Below are positions 1-6,036 of a stretch of 9,477 nt of DNA, in pieces. The stretch is from Lachnospiraceae bacterium UBA3711 (lineage in GTDB: Bacteria > Bacillota > Clostridia > Lachnospirales > Lachnospiraceae). Both the position numbers and the translations under genes were made by a program. Location: NCBI GenBank assembly GCA_002371345.1, contig DFHY01000103.1, positions 1 to 9,477 of the forward strand, given 5' to 3'. Positions within the stretch are counted from its first letter, which is position 1. Each line of letters starts with the position of its first letter. The notes beneath the pieces are model-generated. The model was given only the letters and a program-made list of their open reading frames with translations. It was not told where the DNA came from and did no database searches.

Positions 1-25
1 AAAAGGTACTTTTGACCCCAACATC
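1..25. repeat. Direct repeat, left copy (cut by window edge)
   Basis: The first 25 bases are identical to 3511-3535 and contain the core AAAAGGTACTTTTGACCCC followed by AACATC. In the right copy the core is preceded by GGGGC, which lets GGGGCAAAAG pair with CTTTTGACCCC (one bulged A, loop GTA). Here that left arm falls outside the window, so the true repeat may be longer than 25 bp. After the repeat both copies carry AATAGAA, offset by a 4-base TTGT insertion in this copy (30-36 versus 3536-3542). The copy ends 15 bases before the TTG, or 21 before the ATG, of the exporter gene. Confidence 0.85.
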
Positions 26-40
26 TTGTAATAGAAAGCA

Positions 41-1798
41 TTGGACATGACATCTTATCAGCAACGATTTAAAAGAAGCGCGGCGATCCTTAATAAGAAG
101 TATTGCATTTATATGATACCGGCACTGTTGTCCGCCGTTGGCGTTTCTCTGAGCGAATTTGCGGACAGTATGATCGTCGGGCAGCTTCTGAGCGAGAAGG
201 CCTTTGCCATCGTCAACCTCGGCATACCGATTGTTTTCATGGCCTCCACGGTCTATACGATCACTGGGATGGGCGGGTCGCTTCTATACGCGGAGTACCT
301 TGCCAAGAAAGAGAAGGAGAGAGCAGACACTTATTTTACCGCTTCTATGCTTCTGGCGCTTCTCCTGGGGCTTGTCCTGTTTGCCGGACTGATGCTCTTT
401 CGGTCCCGGCTTGCCGGGCCTTTCGGATGCCCGGACGAGCTGCGGCCGGACTTTAACCGGTATACGAGCTACCTGTGCTGGTTTGTCCTGGCGGCTGTCG
501 CACTGACTAATCTCACTTATTTTCTGCCTGTTGTCGGCAAGCCATTTCTCTCTATGGGGCTTATCATTGCTGCAAATGTGATGAACATCGGGCTGGATGT
601 CTTTTTTATACGCGTTTTAGGAATGGGCTGCGAGGGCGCGGCCCTGGCGACAGTGGTCGCATATCTCATCGCGCTCGCTGCCGGGGTTCTGATCTGCCGT
701 TTTCAGAAGGTTTCGCTGAGACTGCACAGGCTGCAAAGCCCCGGACGTACAATTGCAGAGATCGTACGGAAGGGTTTTCCCTCCGGGATCGTCCAGGCGG
801 GTTATGCCGTGACGGGTGTGTTCTGCAACCACTTCATGAATCTCAGCTATGGCGCGAATGGCGTTGTGATGATGTCTCTTTTCGGTCAGATGGATTCTGT
901 CATGTCCATTGCGCTTGTCGGCATTGGGAGCAACAACGCCTCCTTCGCCGCCATGCTCAAGGGCGAGGGTGACTACTTCGGCATCCGCACCCTGACGCGT
1001 AACGTCGCTGCAGGGGTCTTGCTGGTCAGCTCGGTGCTGGCGTTGTGCTTTGCGCTGTTTTCCCAGCCCATTGCATCTGCATTCAACATCAATGATGCGG
1101 GTTCACTGCGGTTGATCGCTCAGCTCACGCCTGTCTATGTTCTGTATTATCCCCTCCGAGGCTTGCTGCTGACGCTTCGGGATCTGTACAATACCATCGA
1201 CAGGAGCGCCTATGCCGCCGTTCTCGGCGTATTGGACAAGGCGGTATCAATCCCGGTCGTGGGCTATTGCCTGTACCGGTTCTGCGGCGGCAGGGGCCTG
1301 ATCGCGGCCTTCCCGGTCAGTATTGCTCTGATCCTGCTGTTGGTGTTGTGCGTTAACTTCTATATCTACCGCAAGTTCAAAGGACGCTATTCGCCGATCC
1401 TGCTGCTGGATGAGAGCAATCCACTCAAGGCTCTGTACAGCATTACTGTACATGGAGACATAACGGAGCTGGAAACTACCGTGGAGGAGGGTCTTGGCTC
1501 GTATATAAGTGACATGAAGCTGATCAATCGTACCTGCCTTGCAGTGGAGGAGATCTGTACTTATATCCACGAAAGCTGTGGTAAGGACACCACCGTCGAC
1601 ATCATGATCAGCGAGAACCGGCACAGCACGATTATCACCTGCCGCAGTCCCGGCAAGCCCTTCTATCCCGTCAGGCCCGAGAGGGAGAGGCTTTCGGCCA
1701 ACGAGATGGTGCTGACAAAGCTGTTTCAGATTAAACACGAATACATATTCGGCCTGAATTCCACAAGTCTTACTACAGGAGGTATCTATGAAGAATAA
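41..1798 (+). CDS. MATE-family efflux transporter with C-terminal degenerate HATPase-like domain
   Basis: This is a multidrug and toxic compound extrusion (MATE) type antiporter, expected in the cytoplasmic membrane and expelling a small molecule in exchange for cations. Residues about 20-455 are rich in membrane segments and begin with a typical MATE stretch (FADSMIVGQL, residues 40-49, then AIVNLGIPI). Residues about 468-585 form a soluble extra domain that resembles the anti-sigma-factor/RsbW class of GHKL ATPases (LAVEEICTYI at 500-509, PGKPFYP at 537-543). Its nucleotide-binding residues look lost: Tyr508 stands at the N-box Asn and Ser536 at the usual Asp. Two in-frame stops at 29-34 bound the start, which is TTG at 41 or ATG at 47; neither has a strong Shine-Dalgarno. 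The gene overlaps the next by 11 bases, so the two are co-transcribed and probably translationally coupled. ATA and GGA codons are scarce (6 and 7). The substrate is unknown; the ligase next door suggests its product. Confidence 0.88.
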   Translation: MDMTSYQQRFKRSAAILNKKYCIYMIPALLSAVGVSLSEFADSMIVGQLLSEKAFAIVNLGIPIVFMASTVYTITGMGGSLLYAEYLAKKEKERADTYFTASMLLALLLGLVLFAGLMLFRSRLAGPFGCPDELRPDFNRYTSYLCWFVLAAVALTNLTYFLPVVGKPFLSMGLIIAANVMNIGLDVFFIRVLGMGCEGAALATVVAYLIALAAGVLICRFQKVSLRLHRLQSPGRTIAEIVRKGFPSGIVQAGYAVTGVFCNHFMNLSYGANGVVMMSLFGQMDSVMSIALVGIGSNNASFAAMLKGEGDYFGIRTLTRNVAAGVLLVSSVLALCFALFSQPIASAFNINDAGSLRLIAQLTPVYVLYYPLRGLLLTLRDLYNTIDRSAYAAVLGVLDKAVSIPVVGYCLYRFCGGRGLIAAFPVSIALILLLVLCVNFYIYRKFKGRYSPILLLDESNPLKALYSITVHGDITELETTVEEGLGSYISDMKLINRTCLAVEEICTYIHESCGKDTTVDIMISENRHSTIITCRSPGKPFYPVRPERERLSANEMVLTKLFQIKHEYIFGLNSTSLTTGGIYEE

Positions 1799-3272
1799 AA
1801 TCGTTGTGGCAGAGGCCACGTCCACCGCGTTCAATTATCTGGAGGATATACGCGCCATTGGCTATGAGCCCGTGATCCTTGAGGCCTATCTTCCTGACGG
1901 CTACCTGAAGAAGATGCTGGATGAGGAGCGCAGAATCAAGTATTCACACATAAAGTATCCCATCACTATTCTGAAAGAGGATCCGGATTATGCCGTGACA
2001 CTCAGGATGATCAGGGAACTCGACCCGCTGCTGGTCATCGCGGGCGCGGAGCCGGGCGTCGTCATCGGCACACATCTGGCGGACGATCTCGGCATGACGG
2101 GTACCCCGTACGCAAACATCGCCAACATGACTCAGAAGAGCGCCATGCACCAGTGCCTCAAAAAAGCTGGGTTGCGTTACATCCGCGGCGCGGAGGTCAA
2201 AAGCTGGGAGGATTGCCTGAAGTTCCTTGAGGAGACGGGAATAGAGGACGTGGTTCTCAAACACGACCGCGGCGCATTCTCAGTGGGTGTGCATTTGGTT
2301 CACGGAAGGGATGAGCTGAAGGCAGCCTTCGAGGAGGAGCGCAGTGCCGCCAATATCACGTTCGTCACGGACACCCGCTTTCTTCTGCAGGAGCGGATCT
2401 TCGGCACGGAGTATATCGTCAATACCATCAGCCGCGAAGGCATCCCCGCCCTCACCTCAGTCTTCAAGTATTACAAAAAGCGCACCCCGTCGGGCGCGAT
2501 CATTTACAGAGGGGACGGGTCCGTCAATGACCCGACCAATGAGGAAAAGGAGCTGATCGACTATGCGCTCAAGGCCGTCTGTGCCCTCGGGATCACCGAT
2601 GGCCCGGTCCACGGGGAGTACATGATCGACAAGAATGGTCCCGTTCTCATCGAGGCAAACTGCCGCGTCATGGGCAGCAGCGCGCCTTCGGGATTTCTCG
2701 ACAAGGTATTCGGCTACCATGAAACTGAGGTTATCCTGAACAGCATGCTGGACAAGGAGTACCACCGTAAGTTCCTGCAGCGGCCCTACAAGCCCCTGCG
2801 CAAGGGCTATGTCAAGGACTTTTCGGCATCCTGTGACCAGCCTATTTCCTCTTCGGGGATCGTCCCGATCCTGCTGGGCATGAAGAGCTTCTATTCCGGC
2901 TGGGTGGAAAACGCGGGCAGAACCGATATGCTGCATGAGACTGTAGATCTGGAGACCGAGACGGGCTGCATCTACATGGTTCACGATGACCCGGAGGTGG
3001 TAGAGCGCGAATTTGAGATGCTCATGTACATCGAGGATAATTACCCCAAGCTTTTCCAGTCGGATGAGCCGCTGTTTCTCCCGCCGGAGGACGCGTCCAG
3101 GATTACCCCCGAGATCGAAAGCGTTCTCAATGAGGACACTGAGGTTCTGATCTCACGGATCATGAGCTGGTACAAGGCCGGCGCGCAGGGTGAGAGCGTC
3201 GTGCCCGAAGCGCTGCTGGAGGCCTCCCCGTATAACCGTCGTATTATGGAGCTGCTCCGCTCGTTCTGCTGA
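1788..3272 (+). CDS. ATP-grasp ligase, possibly an L-amino acid/peptide ligase
   Basis: This ATP-grasp enzyme is expected to activate a carboxylate as an acyl phosphate and join it to an amine or similar nucleophile in the cytoplasm. An N-terminal Rossmann-like part (residues 1-110) is followed by the ATP-grasp fold: Lys118 region (TQKSAMHQCLKKAG), Lys158 (VVLKHDRGAFSVGV), the adenine-side QERIFGTEYIV (201-211), and the metal site Glu277 (HGEYMID), Glu289 and Asn291, with Arg293 (LIEANCRVMG). All key positions look intact. Residues about 340-494 are a C-terminal region I do not recognise. The start is clear: AGGAGG at 1777-1782, five bases before the ATG, inside the end of the exporter gene. 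Family members include BacD, carbamoyl-phosphate-synthase-like ligases and D-Ala-D-Ala ligase. Pairing with an exporter favours a BacD/BacE-like role in making a dipeptide or amide, but the substrate cannot be read from the sequence. ATA and GGA codons are rare (3 each), unlike the genes to the right. Confidence 0.85.
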   Translation: MKNKIVVAEATSTAFNYLEDIRAIGYEPVILEAYLPDGYLKKMLDEERRIKYSHIKYPITILKEDPDYAVTLRMIRELDPLLVIAGAEPGVVIGTHLADDLGMTGTPYANIANMTQKSAMHQCLKKAGLRYIRGAEVKSWEDCLKFLEETGIEDVVLKHDRGAFSVGVHLVHGRDELKAAFEEERSAANITFVTDTRFLLQERIFGTEYIVNTISREGIPALTSVFKYYKKRTPSGAIIYRGDGSVNDPTNEEKELIDYALKAVCALGITDGPVHGEYMIDKNGPVLIEANCRVMGSSAPSGFLDKVFGYHETEVILNSMLDKEYHRKFLQRPYKPLRKGYVKDFSASCDQPISSSGIVPILLGMKSFYSGWVENAGRTDMLHETVDLETETGCIYMVHDDPEVVEREFEMLMYIEDNYPKLFQSDEPLFLPPEDASRITPEIESVLNEDTEVLISRIMSWYKAGAQGESVVPEALLEASPYNRRIMELLRSFC

Positions 3273-3282
3273 AAAAGATGAC

Positions 3283-3299
3283 TGACAGTCCTTCTGTCA
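3283..3299 (+). other. Small hairpin just after the ligase gene
   Basis: TGACAG at 3283-3288 pairs with CTGTCA at 3294-3299 around a five-base loop, eleven bases after the ligase stop codon. A run of four T follows after three further bases. It could act as a weak terminator or an mRNA 3'-end stabiliser; the stem is short and the T-run poor. Confidence 0.3.
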
Positions 3300-3303
3300 A
3301 TGT

Positions 3304-3337
3304 TTTGCGCCATGCTTCGCATGAAGCATGGCGCAAA
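3304..3337. repeat. Perfect 15-bp inverted repeat
   Basis: TTTGCGCCATGCTTC (3304-3318) and its exact reverse complement (3323-3337) enclose the four bases GCAT. The hairpin would be very stable in RNA or as extruded DNA. No T-run follows on the plus strand; on the minus strand the stem is followed by A, not T. It is therefore not a classical intrinsic terminator. It may protect the 3' end of the exporter/ligase transcript, or be an end or binding site of a small mobile or repeat element. Confidence 0.7.
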
Positions 3338-3342
3338 TGTAT

Positions 3343-3392
3343 CCGGGAAGAATTGAAGTTACAGATCCCTGTACCGCCCGGAAACGATTTTT
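3343..3392 (+). terminator. Possible intrinsic terminator of the exporter/ligase unit
   Basis: CCGGG (3343-3347) can pair with CCCGG (3377-3381), enclosing an inner stem TACAG (3360-3364)/CTGTA (3369-3373) with loop ATCC. Five T follow at 3388-3392 after AAACGA. The internal spacing on the left arm and the six-base gap before the T-run make this an imperfect terminator. Its position between the foreign-looking pair and the preA promoter region fits termination. Confidence 0.35.
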
Positions 3393-3414
3393 ATGGTCCT
3401 TTTGCGTGAATGCT

Positions 3415-3443
3415 TTGCAAATTACAGCATGTAATGCTATCTT
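3415..3443 (+). promoter_or_regulatory. Candidate sigma-A-type promoter upstream of preA, with an internal dyad
   Basis: TTGCAA (3415-3420) and TATCTT (3438-3443) are separated by exactly 17 bases; each matches 4 of 6 consensus positions. The spacer holds two nested dyads: ATTAC-AGCAT-GTAAT (3421-3435) and AGCAT-GTA-ATGCT (3426-3438), a plausible operator. The predicted transcript would carry the repeat element 3511-3535 in its leader and then preA. The match to consensus is only moderate and the start site is unproven. Confidence 0.35.
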
Positions 3444-3510
3444 TTAATATAAGGAGACAGAGTGCGGGAGTTGCGAAGCAACGAAGCAATACGTGCATCA
3501 TAGATGGGGC

Positions 3511-3535
3511 AAAAGGTACTTTTGACCCCAACATC
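3511..3535. repeat. Direct repeat, right copy, hairpin-forming
   Basis: This copy is identical to bases 1-25. With the preceding GGGGC (3506-3510) it forms an imperfect palindrome: GGGGCAAAAG pairs with CTTTTGACCCC, with one bulged A and a GTA loop. Just upstream lies another hairpin, GTTGC-GAA-GCAAC (3470-3482), and the whole stretch of about 3451-3535 may be one dispersed repeat element. It sits 41 bases before the preA start codon, in its likely 5' leader. It resembles REP-type intergenic repeats or an insertion or attachment junction in layout; no named family is claimed. Confidence 0.8.
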
Positions 3536-3576
3536 AATAGAATATATGGGATTAACTCAGAGGAAGGAGGACTTGT

Positions 3577-5070
3577 ATGTCGGTGGAGATGAACAGACTT
3601 AAGTCAGGCAGCGGGCCTGAGTCATGTATACTGTGTCATGACGCTCCGTGCAGCCGCGCGTGTACAGGCTGCGACCCGGGACGCATCCTGAGGGCTTTGA
3701 AGTTTGACAATGCAGAGACAGCCGCAAGCCTTCTTCCTGACGATTATGACGCGTCATGGACTGTTGAAGCGGAGCGCTGCTGTCCCGCAGGAGTTGCTAT
3801 AGGGGATATTCTGTGCGGTCTCAAAGAACAAAAAGCCAGACTTGAGGGCACGGAAGGCGCGGACAGCATAGACCTGTCATGCGATATCTGCGGAGTGAAG
3901 CTTGAGAATCCCTTCCTTCTGTCGTCGTCAGTTGTGGCGAGCAGCTATGAGATGTGCGCCAGAGCGTTCGAGATGGGATGGGCGGGAGTGTCTTACAAGA
4001 CGATATCCAGAATCAAGATACAGGAAGCGTCACCGAGGTTCTCGGCTGTGCGCAGCGCCAGAGGTGACTGGTACGGCTTCAAGAATATCGAGCAGCTCTC
4101 TGATCATACGGTTGAGGAGAACATGGAGATCATCCGGAAGCTCAAGCAGAACTATCCGACAAAGATAATTATAGCCTCGATCATGGGAAGAAACGAGGAG
4201 GAGTGGGAATCTATCGCACGCCTGGTTACAGAGGCAGGCGCTGATGTGATCGAATGCAATTTTTCCTGTCCGAATATGGAGGAACGTGAGACAGGATCGG
4301 ATATAGGACAGAAGCCTGAGCTGGTCAGACGTTTCACGGAGGCGGCTAAGCGGGGGACTTCGGTTCCGGTTCTTGCCAAGATGACACCGAACATCACTCA
4401 TATCACTGAGCCCGCGATCGCGTCCGTCGAAGGAGGAGCGGATGGAATATCCGCTATAAATACGATCAAATCAATAACAGGAGTCAATATAGATACTCTG
4501 GTAAGCCTCCCGTCGGTACACGGCCACTCTATGATCGGAGGATATTCGGGGAGGGCTGTAAAGCCGATCGCTCTCAGGCAGGTAGCCGAGCTCGCCCTGT
4601 GCGATAAACTCAAAGGGTACCACATCAGTGCGATGGGCGGTATTGTGACATGGAGGGACGCGGTGGAGTTCCTGCTGCTCGGCGCCGGAAGCCTGCAGGT
4701 AACGACAAGCGTGATGGAGTACGGATACAGGATTATTGACGATCTGCTGTCCGGACTTAAGGTGTACATGGCTCAGCGCAATTACAGATCCGTCAGTGAG
4801 ATAACCGGAGGCGCTCTTGATACTCTGGTCGAAAATGACATGATCGACCGCTATACGATGGTCTTTCCTTCATTTGACAGGGATAAATGCATCGGATGCG
4901 GGCGCTGCTATATAAGCTGCCGCGACGGCGGCCATCAGGCGATCGGGTTTGATGAGCAGACGCGTAAAGTGACACTGCATGGGAAGAGATGTGTAGGCTG
5001 CCAGCTGTGTTCACTTGTATGTCCGGCGGGCGCAATACGGCAGACAAAACGTGTCATGGCAAGGAAATGA
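3577..5070 (+). CDS. preA: NAD-dependent dihydropyrimidine dehydrogenase subunit PreA-like
   Basis: This is an iron-sulfur flavoprotein of the class that reduces uracil and thymine to their dihydro forms, the first step of reductive pyrimidine breakdown (or the reverse). Residues about 100-400 are an FMN-binding dihydroorotate-dehydrogenase-like barrel, with NFSCPNM (228-234) carrying the expected catalytic Cys231, and GGADGISAINTIKS (286-299). Two C-terminal [4Fe-4S] motifs follow: Cys438/441/444/448 and Cys472/475/478/482. Residues 1-100 are an addition relative to the about 410-residue E. coli PreA: Cys17-x2-Cys20-x4-Cys25-x3-Cys29 has the spacing of the first cysteine group at the N-terminus of mammalian DPD and PreT. 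The cysteines of a second group are mostly absent (only Cys68-Cys69). No preT lies in the window. AAGGAGG at 3564-3570 is six bases before the ATG. ATA (15) and GGA (19) codons are common. The true substrate is inferred from the family. Confidence 0.87.
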   Translation: MSVEMNRLKSGSGPESCILCHDAPCSRACTGCDPGRILRALKFDNAETAASLLPDDYDASWTVEAERCCPAGVAIGDILCGLKEQKARLEGTEGADSIDLSCDICGVKLENPFLLSSSVVASSYEMCARAFEMGWAGVSYKTISRIKIQEASPRFSAVRSARGDWYGFKNIEQLSDHTVEENMEIIRKLKQNYPTKIIIASIMGRNEEEWESIARLVTEAGADVIECNFSCPNMEERETGSDIGQKPELVRRFTEAAKRGTSVPVLAKMTPNITHITEPAIASVEGGADGISAINTIKSITGVNIDTLVSLPSVHGHSMIGGYSGRAVKPIALRQVAELALCDKLKGYHISAMGGIVTWRDAVEFLLLGAGSLQVTTSVMEYGYRIIDDLLSGLKVYMAQRNYRSVSEITGGALDTLVENDMIDRYTMVFPSFDRDKCIGCGRCYISCRDGGHQAIGFDEQTRKVTLHGKRCVGCQLCSLVCPAGAIRQTKRVMARK

Positions 5071-5081
5071 CAGTAGTATTC

Positions 5082-5116
5082 TTCCGCGCGCCGGCCGCTG
5101 CGGCGCCGGAACGGAA
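5082..5116 (+). other. GC-rich hairpin between preA and surE
   Basis: TTCCG (5082-5086) pairs with CGGAA (5112-5116), and GCCG-CTG-CGGC (5094-5104) forms an inner hairpin in a very GC-rich stretch twelve bases after the preA stop. No T-run follows, so it is not a standard terminator. It might slow polymerase or stabilise the preA message. The rest of the 109-base gap shows no clear promoter. Confidence 0.35.
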
Positions 5117-5179
5117 CAGATTGTCTTACAGGCGGAATGCAGCAGCTATTTGTAATCGGCTTGACGGGTTATTCACAGT

Positions 5180-5899
5180 ATGGCAAAAAATATCCTTATA
5201 ACCAATGACGACGGGATACACTCTGACGGGATTGTCCGTCTTGCAAGAGCAGCCGTCCGGTTCGGTAGTGTATGGGTGATTGCTCCGGATGGACAGAGAA
5301 GCGTCTGGTCGCACACAATAACTCTGGACAGACCGCTGGACGTTATCCCGGTAAGCTTTGAAGTGGAGGGAGTGAAAGCATATTCATGCACCGGGACGCC
5401 GGCTGACTGTGTCAGGCTGGCGTCACGCGGCGCTATACCTTATCCTCCGGATGTGGTTCTGTCAGGGATTAACAGCGGTTATAATGTCGCTACTGACATC
5501 CAGTATTCGGCTACGGTGGCAGCGGCATTTGAAGCTGAGTTTCAGGGTATAAGGGGGATCGCGCTGTCGGAAAATGATGGTTCATGTCATGAGGTGACGG
5601 ATGAATATCTCGATATGGTGCTGAGCGAGCTTATCGATGCTGATCCGGGTCTCAACCAGGTGTGGAATGTCAATTTCCCTGGGTGCAGACTGTCAGAATG
5701 CCGCGGCGTTCTCAGGGACAGAGTTATGTCGAACGAGGTCGTATATGAAGACAGCTATGATCCGGTGGAGGAGCTTGACGGCGGAGGAGTGAGATATACG
5801 GTGCGGGGTAAGATCAGGGACGAGGCCATAGAGGGGACGGATTTCCACGCGATCCTGAACGGCTTCGTATCGATAGGCAGGATCAGGAACATCTGCTGA
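5180..5899 (+). CDS. surE: 5'/3'-nucleotidase SurE
   Basis: SurE is a cytoplasmic, divalent-metal-dependent phosphatase acting on nucleoside 5'- and 3'-monophosphates. The N-terminus ILITNDDG (residues 5-12) gives the metal ligands Asp10 and Asp11. Ser41 (APDGQRS) and Asn98 (SGINSGYN) supply the remaining metal-site positions of the family. TGTPADCV (71-78) and the DIQYSATVAAAFEA helix (106-119) are also typical. At 239 residues it is near the usual length and appears intact. In the APDxxRS loop the common GAS is replaced by VWS, which may tune the substrate pocket. There is no convincing Shine-Dalgarno before the ATG at 5180, so initiation may be weak, although the reading frame starts exactly where the family begins. 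It lies 109 bases after preA on the same strand; a shared role in nucleotide turnover is possible but not shown. Confidence 0.92.
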   Translation: MAKNILITNDDGIHSDGIVRLARAAVRFGSVWVIAPDGQRSVWSHTITLDRPLDVIPVSFEVEGVKAYSCTGTPADCVRLASRGAIPYPPDVVLSGINSGYNVATDIQYSATVAAAFEAEFQGIRGIALSENDGSCHEVTDEYLDMVLSELIDADPGLNQVWNVNFPGCRLSECRGVLRDRVMSNEVVYEDSYDPVEELDGGGVRYTVRGKIRDEAIEGTDFHAILNGFVSIGRIRNIC

Positions 5900-5956
5900 T
5901 ACAGTACATCGTAGCCTGGGCGAATGGTTCATCCGGCCCTGGCATAATAACTGGTG

Positions 5957-6014
5957 AGGAGGAAACACCTGCCTCCTGCATCATAGCCGGGGCGGAGGAA
6001 TATCTGACCCCGGC
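5957..6014 (+). promoter_or_regulatory. Two successive hairpins in the leader before the aldo/keto reductase gene
   Basis: AGGAGG (5957-5962) can pair with CCTCCT (5972-5977), and GCCGGGG (5986-5992) pairs perfectly with CCCCGGC (6008-6014). The second loop contains another GGAGG-like stretch, and the real ribosome binding site (6025-6029) follows eleven bases later. No T-run is present. The structures could modulate translation or mRNA processing between surE and the reductase gene. I recognise no riboswitch class, and the 137-base gap contains no gene I can support. Confidence 0.35.
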
Positions 6015-6036
6015 AGCATAATACGGAGGATCATGT

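Noticed and set aside
1247..1834. Long minus-strand open frame (195 codons) opposite the exporter gene's 3' half
   Set aside because: It lies wholly opposite well-supported coding sequence. Its translation is the low-quality antisense of codon-biased DNA, and it has no ribosome binding site.
2457..2984. Minus-strand open frame (175 codons) opposite the ligase gene
   Set aside because: It is antisense to the conserved ATP-grasp metal site; high-GC third positions explain the absence of stops.
1..3535. Considered calling the left region a complete transposon or integrative element
   Set aside because: No transposase, integrase or terminal inverted repeats are visible, and the left repeat is cut by the window edge. 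Only direct repeats and a codon-use difference can be supported.
3410..3592. Open frame of 60 codons on the plus strand between the ligase and preA genes
   Set aside because: It runs through the promoter-like hexamers and the repeat element, has no ribosome binding site before its ATG, and overlaps the preA start. Its product has no recognisable pattern.
4030..4401. Minus-strand open frames opposite preA (4030-4401, 4398-4769 and others)
   Set aside because: They overlap the FMN-barrel coding region of preA, lack start signals and look like antisense shadows.
5957..6014. Considered a riboswitch or T-box in front of the reductase gene
   Set aside because: No conserved core of a riboswitch class known to me, no T-box sequence and no terminator stem with T-run could be found.
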